Positions 1 to 12,000 of a stretch of DNA of 64,000 bases are shown here, piece by piece (within the stretch, counting starts at the first letter, position 1; every line of letters starts with the position of its first letter). This stretch comes from Boletus sp. NGJ. Its lineage: Eukaryota > Basidiomycota > Agaricomycetes > Boletales > Boletaceae. The notes under the pieces were generated by a model. The model made no database searches, was not told the origin of the DNA, and saw nothing but the letters and a program-made list of their open reading frames with translations. The position numbers and the translations under genes are program-made. Where the stretch lies: contig JAGTXK010000187.1 of assembly GCA_019096195.1 (NCBI GenBank), forward strand, positions 496,001-560,000, in the 5' to 3' direction.

Positions 1-20
1 CACTTACTTACTGTATCTAT

Positions 21-101
21 AGCTCACCAGCTCACTCGTTAGGTGCAGTAACAATTTAGTCCATTACATTCAACTGGAGCTCACCAGCTCGCTTGTTAGG
101 T
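21..101. repeat. 24-bp direct repeat pair
   Basis: Two near-identical 24-bp copies lie at 21-44 and 78-101, each beginning AGCTCACCAGCTC and ending GTTAGGT, with a 57-bp period. They sit in AT-rich DNA beside the gypsy fossil and look like part of that element or its flank. No function can be assigned. Confidence 0.6.
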
Positions 102-279
102 CTGACTCACCACATGCTAACAACCTGTTCTGCTAGTCCTTCTTCTATAGTACATATATGAGTGTCTGTTATTGTAGGTCCAATTCCTAGTATTGTGTGC
201 AACACAGAAAGTCTATTGTCTGTTTTACCCAATCAATGTTAGGATTTTGGCAATAAAGCCAATCATATTCTATAATCAT

Positions 280-2060
280 TCAATGAGCTCCCAGTTTAGA
301 AATATAAGCATTTATAGTTTCATAATAGCCTGCTATTTCCACCATTAAGGTTACTGCATGTTGGATTTGGCTAATAGTGCCTTCTGATCCATCTGCATTA
401 TGTACCCTTATAGGGTTTGGCAGTTTGAAAAAGAGAATGCTGTGACAAGCTACATAGTCTGAGTTTATAAAAGTGTGGGAAGCATCTGAGTTCAAGAGAG
501 CTTTGAACTTGTGCTTTATCCACTGGCTGTTCTACTGACAATATACAACAGTCTCAAGTGAGAACTCTTTGCTGAATGACAATGTTGTTGTACAATGCAT
601 AGTGACCTTAGAATTGAGGAGTTTATAAATACGCAATATTTTTTGTTGCCTTTGTAGGGAAGTAAGCACACTATTTTTTATTTCTGGTGCCACACTCAAT
701 CAAGATGCCCTTATGGAAGTACAGAATAAATTACAAAGTATAGAAGAGAGATCTGATAAAGGAAAATCATTGTCCATACACTCAACTAATGGCCCATGCT
801 CATGAACACCCTCATCATTCACATGTGTTGTCCTGTTAAAGCCTGCCACTTGGAATTTGGCCTCTGACTCAAACTTGTCATGATAGAACACTTCTGCCTC
901 CTCTGAGATGAAGGTACATTGTGTAGCTTGCAGTACAAGTGCTGCAAGTGGGGGAATGGGAAGGGGATGACCTGCATAATGCTGAGAAACTTGAGAAAAA
1001 CCAGCATACTCATTTTCTGCTGTGGATAAATAAGCACCCTGATTGTAATCCCAGATAAATTATTGCCTCTGTTGAGGCGGGCATGTCTATTGTCAATATG
1101 GGTTTTTTGGACAATCTGGTTTAATGTGACCTGGCTGGTTATATAGAAAACAAGTCCTCATGTCCAGATGAGAGCTTGGTCCAGCCTGCTGGACACCTAT
1201 CTCCATGGGAGCTCCTCAACCAGGTTGCATACCAGTTGCTATGAATCAGGGGCATGGGGGATGAGAGTTAGATGGGCACAGAGAATATGGAAAGCATGGA
1301 GGATATTGTAGGGGGTAACATTGTTGGAAGTGGTTGTGCTAGGGGGGTCCTCTTTTGACTGCCATTTGTTCAAACATCCTACCAATCTTCTGATATTTGA
1401 GTACCAGTTGGTGATAACTTGATTAGAGGTGTTGTAATGTCAGTAACACCTTTTCATAGATCCTGTAATCTACTGCCTTTTTCAATAGTAAGGCTGCATG
1501 GTAGTCCTCAACTTTGGACTTCGTGCAGAGGATCTGAAATTTTGGACAAACAAATCAATTGGATGTCTATTTTGTTTCAATGCTTCTAATAGTGACTTGT
1601 GGGCCAGCACATAAATTCGGAAGTAGTCCCTTATTTCCTTTCATAATGTGTCTATTATAATGTCATTTGCATACATGATGTCATCCTCTTCTCAATTGAA
1701 GTATTTTTCCATTGTTATCTGAATAAATTCAGCTGCCTTCTTTTCAAAGTGAGAGAGAACTGCCATATAGAGCAGTTTTTTAGACCTCCATTTTTGGGCC
1801 TCAACCTATAGTTGCAATTTGATTCATCAAAAGTGGAACTCTGATCTATTGCCATTTAAATTGCCAGGGTCAGCAATCCACTTAGTTACATTGGTTTCTT
1901 CTTTGTTAGCAAGGCGTCTGACAAGGTTGTCCAAGTCCACTAACATATTTAACAACTGGTTTTAATGTGGAATGGGTGCAAAGGTATGTAAGTAAATAGT
2001 TGATGTGGTAGAGGAGGAAAGTGTCAGCAGAGTAGAAGGTTCTGATCTTTTTGAAATTGG
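280..2060 (-). mobile_element. Ty3/gypsy LTR retrotransposon fossil (gag-protease part)
   Basis: On the minus strand, parts appear in retrotransposon order: a gag-like region (about 1380-1960), a CCHC zinc knuckle (about 1105-1150, core GHIKPDC) and a retropepsin-like region (about 400-490, SDASHTFI, the family DSGA motif). This order is typical of Ty3/gypsy. The rest of pol would lie beyond the left edge and no LTR is visible. The copy is clearly broken, with of the order of ten or more breaks, so it is old. Confidence 0.7.
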
Positions 2061-2470
2061 GTACTCAAGGCCCAATGGTTTTCTTGATGGGAGCTATCTT
2101 GTATTCTTCTTTCAGATCCTTACTACATGGCATCTTCCAACCACGTTCTAGGGATCCTACAACTTGATCTGATATATAAAATGATAATTCAAGGTAACTG
2201 CAGCAACCCAGATAAAAACTACTAAATCCTTTTCCTCATAAAGGTTGAAGATGAGCATGTAAGGGGGAATCAGGATGATTCTTGCTATCCAGTATACCAA
2301 TATATATTATGGCATTGCGAACAACAACAACCACAAGGCTTAGATATTATCTTGCAGGCTACATGTGTCCTGGCTTAAGAAGAGGATATGAGGGTCTTCT
2401 CTATCTAACTCAGTCCACAAGGACTTAAAAGTTCAGGCAAGAGGAGGAATCCAAGACTTGCAGATGTACT

Positions 2471-2815
2471 ATGGAAGAAAAGGACATCAAGAATGGCATT
2501 GGTGGCAATGACAGTAACTCAGAGACTGATGTGGATGACAAAGATGATCCAGACTACATTGTTCCTGATGAGAATGAAGAGTTAGATGATGACATTGATG
2601 CTTGTGAGAGAGATATGGTACACTGTAGATATAATCCCATATATACTCTTATGTCACCTAGCCAGAGTATCGTCACAACAGTGTATTGCAGTATGTCATT
2701 GCAAATGACAAAGTATTGGTTCACTGCAATCCCCTTCTCTGTTTGGTCTTATCACAGTGTAGATATAACCCTATATACACTCCTATATTGCCCAACAAGA
2801 GAGTCATCACCATGA
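2471..2815 (+). CDS. Small acidic ORF, doubtful gene
   Basis: A 114-codon ATG frame. Its first 45 residues are strongly acidic (NSETDVDDKDDPDYIVPDEN), and the rest runs into a 134-bp tandem duplication where the sequence no longer looks protein-like. The acidic part resembles low-complexity tails of transposon proteins, but no family is recognised. It lies in transposon debris with no host gene nearby, so it is more likely a fragment of an element than a functional gene. Confidence 0.25.
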   Translation: MEEKDIKNGIGGNDSNSETDVDDKDDPDYIVPDENEELDDDIDACERDMVHCRYNPIYTLMSPSQSIVTTVYCSMSLQMTKYWFTAIPFSVWSYHSVDITLYTLLYCPTRESSP

Positions 2816-2888
2816 TATATTGTGATGTGTCATCATATATGACATACTATTGTTTTGCTGTGAACTCTTTCATCTGTTTGGTCCTGTC
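2621..2888. repeat. 134-bp tandem duplication, two diverged copies
   Basis: The unit starting CACTGTAGATATAA at 2621 recurs, diverged, at 2755 (CAGTGTAGATATAA), and both copies end near a TTTGGTC motif followed by a T/C-A-T run. The period is 134 bp. The copies differ at many positions, so the duplication is not recent. Nothing indicates a function. Confidence 0.6.
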
Positions 2889-3200
2889 ATGATTTTGCAA
2901 TTTTTGTGATGACACTGCTTGTACCTGCCGCCTAGTGCTGCCACCTTTAGATTTGAAGCCATGATTGCAATCTTTTCATCTCAAAATCAAGCATAATGTC
3001 AGTAACAGTGTTTTATATCAACATTATACATACCTTTTCTTCACAGCTGATAGGCCAGACAGTAAAGGAATAATCATGTGCTTTCATGGCATATTCTCAA
3101 CTAGTAGCCTACTGTCTGCCCACTAGCAGTGCCCAGTACATCTACTGATAGTTCATTATCTTATTGGAAAGCAGAGTGGGGAATACAATAAATGCACATA

Positions 3201-3412
3201 CAGTGGCTTCAAAAAGTGTCCCAATGTTTGGCTATTTTGCAAAGACTTGACATTTGCAAACGAACCAAAAGGTATTAGCCCTAACCCTTGCTGGGCCATT
3301 GATAGCCCTAATCCTTGCCCTAAAGATGAGCCCTTAGTCATGTGAGTTGGTTGTCATGGTACTGAGTTATAGCCATATTAAAAGGATATGTCATTGGGAC
3401 ACTTATTTGACC
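3201..3412 (+). repeat. Left terminal inverted repeat of the Tc1/mariner element
   Basis: About 212 bp, matching the reverse complement of 4588-4799. The outer end carries AAAAAGTGTCCCAATG. The inner end (3390-3410) carries the same motif inverted (CATTGGGACACTT), so each repeat is itself bounded by inverted copies of one probable transposase-binding motif. Confidence 0.9.
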
Positions 3413-3510
3413 CTGATATTATCAACTATCATGTAGTAAATAACATGAGGTTCTGATGGATGCTGTGCTTCAACCCTGTCTGATTATGTCACTTACATAA
3501 CTCCAAATGG

Positions 3511-3517
3511 TATAAAG
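3511..3517 (+). promoter_or_regulatory. TATA box of the transposase gene
   Basis: TATAAAG lies 35 bp before the transposase ATG at 3552, just inside the left terminal repeat. It is the only good core promoter element in this interval and fits the transposase strand. Confidence 0.55.
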
Positions 3518-3551
3518 AGCAGAGATACCATTCAGCCAACCCTACTTCATT

Positions 3552-4568
3552 ATGAAATCCACTCCCTCCTCTGCTAGAGCCAATATTCTTTTTCTCTCTG
3601 AATCTGGCCTTTCTACTAGGCAAATATCATTCCAAACTGGTCTGGGGAAGTCTACTGTGGCCAGGGTTATCAAGGAGATCCACCCAGGCAAGGAAAACAT
3701 CAAATTAGGATGTTCTTCTAAACTTTCTCCTACTGATAAAAGGAGAATTGTCTCTAGTATTACCTCTGGCAAAGTTGAAAATGCTGTCCAGGCTACCCAT
3801 CTCATCAATTCTGCTCTCTCTTCTCCTGTCTCTGCTCAAACTGTTAGGAATGTTCTCAAGTCTGCATCTCTCAAGGCTGTAGTCAAGAAAAAGAAGCCAC
3901 TCTTGTCTGTGAAGCATAGGCAACATAGGCTAGCCTTTGCTCTCAAGCACCAACATTGGACTGTGGAGGACTGGACTAGGGTTATATGGTCAGATGAAAC
4001 CAAGATCAACAGGATTGGGTCAGATGGAAGGAAGTATGTATGGAAATTGGCAGGAAAGTCTTTGCAAGACAAGGAAGTTCAGGGAACAGTAAAGTTTGGA
4101 GGAGGTTCCTTGATGGTTTGGGGATGCATGAGTTGGAGTGGAGTGGGGATTCTTGCAGAGGTTGAAGGGAGGATGAATGCTGAGCAGTATGTCTCCATTT
4201 TGGAGGATAATCTGCTTCCTTCCATGGAAAATTCTGGAATTCCTGAAGAGAGCATTATCTTTCAACAAGATAATGACCCCAAGCACACCTCTAAAAGAGC
4301 CAAGGAGTGGCTGGAATCTCAAGGGATCAAGCTTCTTGACTGGCCAGCACAATCTCCAGACCTTAATCCCATTGAACATCTCTGGCAAATCCTCAAAAAA
4401 AAACTCAATAGCTATACAACACCACCAAAAGGAGTATGGGAGCTTTGGGAGAGAATTGAAGTGGAGTGGGGGAAGATAGAGGTTGAGGAGTGTCAAGGAT
4501 TGATAGAGAGTATGCCTAGAAGACTAGAGGCAGTGATAAAAGCAAAGGGAGGGCATACAAAGTACTAA
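3552..4568 (+). CDS. Tc1/mariner transposase, DD34E, intact
   Basis: 338 aa, the usual length for Tc1-like transposases, with one uninterrupted frame. Residues 1-110 form a paired-like HTH DNA-binding region (LSTRQISFQTGLGKSTVARV). The catalytic core shows D148 in IWSDETKI, D240 in FQQDNDPKHTSK and E275 in SPDLNPIEHLW. D240 and E275 are separated by 34 residues, giving the DD34E signature. The Gly-rich GGGSLMVWGCMSW stretch between the acidic residues is also typical. The enzyme cuts and rejoins DNA at the terminal repeats and inserts into TA. No lesion is seen, so this copy could be functional, or only recently silenced. Confidence 0.95.
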   Translation: MKSTPSSARANILFLSESGLSTRQISFQTGLGKSTVARVIKEIHPGKENIKLGCSSKLSPTDKRRIVSSITSGKVENAVQATHLINSALSSPVSAQTVRNVLKSASLKAVVKKKKPLLSVKHRQHRLAFALKHQHWTVEDWTRVIWSDETKINRIGSDGRKYVWKLAGKSLQDKEVQGTVKFGGGSLMVWGCMSWSGVGILAEVEGRMNAEQYVSILEDNLLPSMENSGIPEESIIFQQDNDPKHTSKRAKEWLESQGIKLLDWPAQSPDLNPIEHLWQILKKKLNSYTTPPKGVWELWERIEVEWGKIEVEECQGLIESMPRRLEAVIKAKGGHTKY

Positions 4569-4587
4569 AGTGAAGAATAGAAATGTT

Positions 4588-4799
4588 GCTCAAAAAAGTG
4601 TCCCAATGACATGTCACTTTAATATGGCTATATCGCAGTGCCATGACAACCCAATTATATGACTAAGGGCTCATCTTCAGGGCAGGGATTAGGGCTATCA
4701 ATGGCCCAGCAAGGGTTAGGGCTAATACCTTCTGGTTCTTTTGCAAATGTCAAGTCTTTGCAAAATAGCCAAACATTGGGACACTTTTTTGAGCCACTG
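4588..4799 (-). repeat. Right terminal inverted repeat of the Tc1/mariner element
   Basis: About 212 bp, the inverted partner of 3201-3412. The inner edge begins GCTCAAAAAAGTGTCCCAATG and the outer edge ends CATTGGGACACTTTTTTGAG plus CCACTG, so the internal inverted-motif architecture is the same as at the left end. Confidence 0.9.
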
Positions 4800-5242
4800 T
4801 AGATATAGAGCTGAGCATAGGAAGATTCAACTCCATCTGCTAGTATAAGAGTTTCTATAAGATGATGAAGTGCACCATGAATACAAAAAGATGCAGGACC
4901 AGATCTTTGAATGGTATGATCATTGATATCAACACAACAGAGGTGAATGCCAAAGCATTGTTATATTGGTGAATTTTCTTTTTGAACTCATTACAATCAT
5001 GGTGGTCATCAAAAAGATCCTGAAGATTTTGTGGCCACTGTTGAATGTGAGGAAGATTAACCTGATCTGAAGATAGTATATACCAAAGTGAGGATTATAA
5101 ATTCCAGAGTTGGAAAGCTTTTCAGTGATAAAATGTAAAGCATGGCACTTAGAACATTCAATGTTCATTGGTCCTAAGAAATGAAGCTCAATATGTTCAA
5201 CATATGGTCTTCCACCAGAAGGAATGCGACAGAATGGTTGAG

Positions 5243-5400
5243 GATTTGGATTTGGATCTGGATCTGGATCTGGGAATGGTGGTGGTAGTAGTGGTAGTGG
5301 TAATGGTAATGGTAATGGTGGTAATGGTAATGGTGATGAAGGTGGAGATAGATCTGAATCTGAGTCTGAGTCTGGATCTGAATTAGGATCTTGGCCTGGG
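5243..5400 (-). repeat. Low-complexity tract in the Helitron leader
   Basis: Runs of GGATCT, GGTAGT, GGTAATG and GAGTCT units. On the minus strand they read as Asp-Ser, Pro-Leu and Pro-Asp repeats of the Helitron protein leader. The His/Tyr-rich frame across the same DNA is only its shadow. Confidence 0.6.
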
Positions 5401-6254
5401 TTTGGAGCAGAATTTGGATTAGAAGCAGATAAAGCTTCCTTCTGTCTTGCCTGATCTTGCTCATATTGTTCTGCTGAATGCTGGCTATAATCTCCTAATG
5501 CTTCTGAACATAGTGCCTGAGAGTGCTATTGTATTTGCATAATGGCAAGACATTCTTGAAGCTCATATATCACCTGCTGACGTAGAGCCTGCTATTGTTG
5601 TTGTTCCAACAATATTCTTTGCTGCTCGAATTGTTGCCAATGTTGTGCCTTCTGTCATTGCAATTCCAACTGCCTTTAATGCTCCATTTGTTGATATACT
5701 ACTTGCTGCAAGTTCAATTGTCTCTGTTGTTCCATTTGTTGCTGATGTTGAGCCTCTAGAGCCAATTGTTCTTGTAACTGCTCTGCTCTCACAAAAGCTT
5801 GTTGATCTGCTTCATGTTGTTAAAAGTCAATGGTATGTTGATAAGCCTAAATAGAGGAAAGGTATGCAGGACCAGCTTGATCATTCACATGTTGAGGAGT
5901 AGCAGAATGATGACCTGAACATCTGTTACACAAATTTTGATGAGAAGTATTGAAGTTTTCCATCAATCTGGTATTACAATCAACTCTATTATCCAAAACA
6001 CCCCTTTGAGGGATAATGACAGGCTGAGGTGGTGGCACAAAAGGTTGATAGTCCAAAAAGAAATCAGGTCCTAGAACAGGTGGAAACATAGAAGGTGGTG
6101 CTGCTGGCTGATTGGAATAAGATATTGCTGGGACAAAATAAGAACCAGCAGGAAACATAGGTGGAGGTGATGGTGAATGTGGATGGCACATCCTTTGAAC
6201 ATCATGACACTCAATTAAATGGCGTGGTATGCCTGGATATTGATCTACAGACAC

Positions 6255-7250
6255 AGGAGGATGATGCTGAAAAACTCAATCAATATACTATTTATATTAT
6301 ACACATAATAGATATGTGACAACATACCATTACCATTAAAGCATTATGGATATTCTGAGGCATATTTGAGGTGGAGAATGTGGATGACAACAGAAGGAAG
6401 GAGAGCCAATTTGATGTTGGTCACATTCAGTCTGGCAAGCAGCACTTTATGCATGTTGAGGTGATGTTGGAGGTGAAGCCCTGACATTGAATTGAAACAT
6501 TAATAACACTATACAAAATATAAACTACACATATCACTTACATTGATCATAAAAGTCAGCAAAATTCTTTCTTGAAATATATAGATAATGTGAAAGTTGA
6601 TCTGGTATTACATGTCAGAATGTCAGAATTAGACTTTGACCAGGCAAATTCAGCCTTATAATTGTGACAACCTATAGAAAAGGGTTCTTTGACACTTTTC
6701 CAGAAGAATATTCAGTTAATAGCCAACCTGGATTATCCTTATCCTAACCAAAGTATGTATATATGCTATGTAGTTATATACTTTACATAGACTCAGCCTG
6801 GGACTGCACAACCACAGTTGCTCCCAGTCATCCCTTACAAACCAGGCATGACCCCAGCATGGACTAATCACCCTCAAAGGAGAGATCTATGAAATTACTA
6901 CAATTGAAATGCAATTCTGCCCTTACAAGGGGCTCCTTTAAAGGCAGTAAGGGAATAGGAAAATGAAATCTTAGATAATGACCTGAGGCACCACTTAATG
7001 CTATGGATCATGTGACAAAGATATGAGAGGGAAGCAGAAATTTACAAAGAGAGAGGAGGGAGGGGAGGGGAAAGATGGTTGTCGATCTGTCAAGATAGTT
7101 GTGGAATCAAAAGCAGGCAGTGGCTGTGCTACTGTGCAATCAATGGACAACAGCTTGTGGTGCTGGGGGAGTGGCAGGCAAGCCACATGGTTTTTATTGA
7201 CAAAAAAGGAATAACTATATTACATAGTGAAAAAAGCAAAATAAGCATCA
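6255..7250. other. AT-rich spacer, no gene recognised
   Basis: No open frame with protein-like composition and no paired repeat was found. The interval may include the 5' part of the Helitron remnant and the 5' end of the pogo-like remnant. Terminal repeats for either could not be located by eye. Confidence 0.5.
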
Positions 7251-8719
7251 AATAAGTGTTGTCACATAGAGTTCTCACACATTGTCTGCTAACTTATAGA
7301 TACATTAATGCTCATTCAAATATATCTCAGGATGCCATTATTGAGCATTTCAAGAACTGTCATAAAAGTGCACTCATATTCACCCAGTTGACACTATTAC
7401 AAATGCTTTGGAATCACAAGAAACTTGAAGCATATGTTGACCAGTTTTCAAATGCACTTTTCCCAAAGCAGCTCCATGTTGTAACATGTCCTGATGTTGA
7501 TTGGACTTTGTTCCTTTGGGTCAAGCATGTGGAGAAGAAGAAGGAAACTGTCAATGGTCCAATGCTTATTGCCAAGTGTGTCAAGTTTGAGGAGCAATTC
7601 AATGTCCTGGATGAGGAGTGATTAAGGGGTGATCGATGGCTCAATAGTTTCAAGAAAGCATATAGGATTCAGGAATATTGTCACCATGATGAGGCTACCT
7701 CAGTTGATATTACTATGGTGGAGGCAAAGAAGATATGCCTCAAATCCATCTTGGCCAAATATGCTTCAAAGGATCACTTTAATTTTGATAAGACAAGTTT
7801 CTTTGCCTTGTGAGTCTTTTCAAATGGCTATTTACACTGGTTCCAAATGATATAATTCAATACTAGTGCACCACCCAATCGAGGACTTGCCACTAAATAG
7901 ATGAGTGGCAAAAAACAAGATAAATTTTGGATCACAGTGGGGCTTGCATGCAATGCAGATGGAAGTGAGAAGCTATCTATTCTTTTCATTGGAAAGTATG
8001 TCAAGTCATGATGCTTCAAGAATGCCTCATCTACATCCCTTGGACTGTATTACCACAGCAACAAAACTGCTTGGATGACTGTAGTCATATTTGAAGAGTA
8101 TGAGCCAGCTTTATCTTAAAGTCCACAACTGATATTAATACATACATACAACAGGTGGATTAAAGAATTTGATATTTGAATGTGCCAGCAGAATCATCAG
8201 GTTTGAAAATGATGTTGAAAAAGCATTATTAGGTCTTAATCAACTCACCATCACCATCTTCAGCTACCCAATCTGCCAACTCATGGTATCATACCCTCCA
8301 CACCACCCAACTCACAGTACAGCAGTCCTGCACCTCCTGCAGCTTGCCAAAGTTGAAGAAAACCTTTTGACAGCTGTTGATAGTCTCAAAGATCACAAAT
8401 AGATCATTGGAAAGCCACTCACCCTTGAGGAAACATTAAATCTAGTCAAGAAGAACAAAATCAGGAAATCTCTTTACAAATTTGCTGGTGGAGATGCCAA
8501 GATTGTTGCCCAGGTGAATCATGAACTTGCAATCAAGCAAGAAGTGGTGGAGGGTGATAATGAGGAAGATGAGGTAGTGAATGAAAATGAGGAACCTGAG
8601 ATAAAGCTGGGTTAGATCATTCAGTTATGCAAGCAGATGAAGCAGATTTTAATCAAATACAGGACATCTGACACATCTCTTGACCTTTCTTGGCATCTAT
8701 GAAAGTTCCAGATTGGGTT

Positions 8720-9078
8720 TGTCAGAATACAAGTGTGTGCTCCACCCTTGTGATTACTGCCAATTATATTCTATGTGCCATGTGTTCACTTGCGATGTAG
8801 TATGCTACACTGCCCCCTTTCCACAGTTCAGAATATCTTTCAAACTTTTAGCCATAGTATCTTATATATGTAAGAACAAGCAATCACTCTCCTCAGTCTG
8901 TTGCATTGCACAACAACTGAGGCGAGCTACTACTCTACTTATTACCCTCCCATTTGGCTTACACTGTACATAGTATACTCTACTAGGTGAATACAAGTTA
9001 GTCTATTGCATTGCACAATGACTGAGTATACTTTACTAGCTGTGCTCTCATTTCCCACTTGGTCTTCGATATCTAACA
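8720..9078 (+). repeat. 5' LTR of the copia element
   Basis: 359 bp, starting TG and ending CA, preceded by GGGTT. It matches 12641-12999 over its full length without gaps. Confidence 0.93.
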
Positions 9079-12000
9079 GGTTATGAGCCCTGCTGTTTCA
9101 CACCTCTAAATATAGAAGAAATTAACAGCTCACTACTTTTATACTGATGTCGACTGTTCTTATCACCACTGATACATTGCCCAACAACATTCCCAAACTT
9201 AATGTAAAAGGCACAAATTGGGCAATATTGCCTTCCATTCCAAGTTGCTGTTGAAGTGAAGGACATGTGGGGGCACTTCGATGAAACTTCTCCCAAACTG
9301 AATTATAACACCCCCATGTCAACAACAGAGACTGAGGAGATAACAAAGTGGTATAAGAACAAAAGCATCTCGAAGCACCTGCTTACCCAGCAGATCCTGG
9401 ACTTGACCACACTGAAAATCAGAAAACTCTCCCCTGTCAAAGCCATATGGGATGAGATCATGCATGAATACACAGAAAAGGGAACATACACTCGGACAGA
9501 CCTGCATACCCAATTCCTAGAATCCAGGATGCTGAAAGATGGTGAAGTCTGTCATTTCTTGAATGGATTGCAGATGAAGCATGAGGAGCTAGCATTAGTG
9601 GGGGTAGACATTGACAAAAAGAATTACCAATCAACTATCATCAAGTCACTACCTGGATCTCTCACAAACTTTACCTCTAGTCACCTCACAACCACTCAGC
9701 TATTTAGCTCCACCAAAACAATAGAACCTGACATCCTAATCTTGCTTATAAGTGAAGAAGCCAAACAACAAAGGGAAAAGCATGCTGCTAGGACAGACAC
9801 CAAAGACCATGACAAAGCAATGGCTCTGACATCGTCCACCAGAGGGAAAGGGTAAGGCAGAGAGAAGCATGGTGAATGGCCAAAGCACTTGTGTTGGACC
9901 TGTGGATCAGACCAACACCTAGCCAAAAACTGCAACCAAATCTCAAAGAGCAAGAGCAAACAGAAGGCAGCTCACCTGAGTGGTAGCACCAATGTCATTC
10001 AGCTTGACACCAACTCTGAAGATGGAGTATTTGGAGTAATTGACAATGATGACAACAATTTCCTGCTAGACTTGTCATCAGCAGCATTAGATGAAAACGA
10101 GGACTGGTTCTTGGTTGTCAAAGAAGACAGTCCTGACAACTGTCAATGGGACTTGGATGAGGAAGGACTTTGAGCAACCAAGGCCAATAATGAAGAAACA
10201 TTAGCTAACAATGCTGGTCCCTTATACCCCCATGTAGACGGCCTGGAGAATGTCACTATAGAGACTAGTGATCACCTGCAGAGTCCACACCACACCATTT
10301 TGTATAACTCAGGTATCACTCATTACATTAGTCCAGATCATGACCACATGCTAAACCTGCAGATGATCCTTTCAAAATCATTTACTACCATGAATCAGCA
10401 AAAATTCAGCACCACTGCAGTTGGTGACCTAATTATCAAGATACTGAATGAGCTAAAAACATTCAAGCTACGTCTAATAGAAGTTCTATACTCACAAGAA
10501 GTGGGGTACATACTAGTGTCAATCAGCCAGCTTGATGAAATGGGTCTCTCAATGACCTTTGCTAAAGGCTTCTGTATCATTTGTGATGCTGATGGAACAA
10601 CAATTGGCCACATACTGCAATCTATAAAGGGCCTATACCACATCATACACAAAGGGGAGCATAGCACCACCACCATGGAAAAGATTACTGTGATGAAACT
10701 ACACCGTTGCATGGGCCACATTGCACCATCTGCTGCTTGTTGACTCACTGAAAAAGGTTTGATCAGTGGACTTGAATTTGACCTTGCTGTACCTGACACC
10801 TTTTGTGAATCATGCATATATGCAAAGGTGACACAGAAACCCATTGTAAAGCAATATGAAGAACCACATGCTAATGGAACTGGCAATGTTGTCTATACTG
10901 ATATCTGGAGACCAGCACCAGTCACCACATTAGGTGGATGGAGGTACTATGTTACCTTTACCAATGACCATACTCACCTTATCCACCTACACCTGCTATG
11001 CCAGAAGAGTAACACCTTCGGAGTGTACCATAGATTTGAAGCCTGGCTAGATCGTCAGCTAACAGTGAAGGTAAAATTCCTCCACTCAGATTGAGGAGGA
11101 GAATATCAAGGGAAGGAATTTACTTTGTACCTTCAATGCCAAGGCATAGCACATGACACCCCGCAGCACAATGGTGTGGCTAAGCAACTCAACCAGACCA
11201 TCCTAGAAAAAGTCTGCATGATATTGCATGTGAGTGGACTATTAAGGCACCTGTGGGAAGAAGCAGCGAGGCATGCAGTGTGGTTAAAAAATTGAACACC
11301 TACCAAGGTGCTCAAGGGCCATTTGCCCTATGAAGTCGCACTGGGGCACGTATCCAATCTAACTCGCTTGCAAGACTAGGGAGCCATTGTTTATGTCAAC
11401 ACTGGTGCTGGATCAAAGCTGGGTGGCCATATTGAAGCTGACCAATGGTTAGGAATCGACAACCACATGGAAAACACCTGCCACGTCTATTGGCCATCAA
11501 AATACTTTGTGACCATTAAGTGCAATGTGTATTTTGATGCTGCACCTGGTGCCATTGAGGGGGAGGAACCAATTACCACCTTAGACAACAGTACCTCAAC
11601 ACAGCCACCTGCCACACAACCTGTCACACTGCCCCTGGCAAATGCCACCAAATGCTCTAGTAATGCCACTACACCACCTGCATATAACACCCCATTGTCA
11701 CTGTTAACACCACTTCCATTGCCATTCACATTACCACCACCCACACCTCACAATCCCCCCATTAGCAACCCAAAGCTCGAACCACACACTAAGCGTCTTC
11801 AAAAGCCCAGCCAGCAAATACTCAACATTATTGCTGGAAAGGCCACCTCAACCTCGCTCCCTTGCAGCATCCAGGCCCCCAATGTCATTGCTGAAAAACT
11901 GCCTACACCACTCTCTACTGTTCTTGAAGTAGAGGGAATGGCAGAGCAGATCCTCAGCACAATCAATACCAGATATGAGCTCAATTACAACAACCGTGAA

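Larger units (their letters stand above)
3201..4799 (+). mobile_element. Complete Tc1/mariner DNA transposon, 1599 bp
   Basis: The element begins CAGTGGCTTC at 3201 and ends GAGCCACTG at 4799. It is flanked on both sides by the TA dinucleotide (3199-3200 and 4800-4801) expected from Tc1/mariner target duplication. Long terminal inverted repeats of about 212 bp enclose a single intronless transposase frame with a TATAAAG box at 3511, about 35 bp before its ATG. The two terminal repeats differ at roughly 17 of 212 positions by eye. The element sits inside a Helitron remnant, so it arrived later. All parts needed for transposition appear present. Confidence 0.93.
2950..6254 (-). mobile_element. 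Helitron Rep/helicase N-terminal remnant, split by a Tc1/mariner element
   Basis: Read on the minus strand, 6254 to about 5230 encodes a Pro-, Gln- and Asp/Ser-rich leader. It is followed at about 5180-5080 by the block typical of fungal Helitron proteins: LGPMNIECSKCHALHF, then NPHFG (usual family form: LG.M...C..C.ALHW...NP.FG). Frames after this point read PHIQQWPQNLQDLF and AQLYIY, again as in Helitron_like_N proteins. At AQLYIY the reading is cut by the DNA transposon at 3201-4799 and resumes below 3199 (SVDVLGTASGQ). Several stops and frame changes separate the blocks, so the copy is dead. Neither the Rep HUH motif nor the helicase is visible. CTRR ends of the Helitron were not found. 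Confidence 0.65.

Noticed and set aside
5174-5464. His/Tyr-rich open frame on the minus strand
   Set aside because: It is a shadow of the GGTAATG-type low-complexity tract. The Helitron leader reads in another frame.
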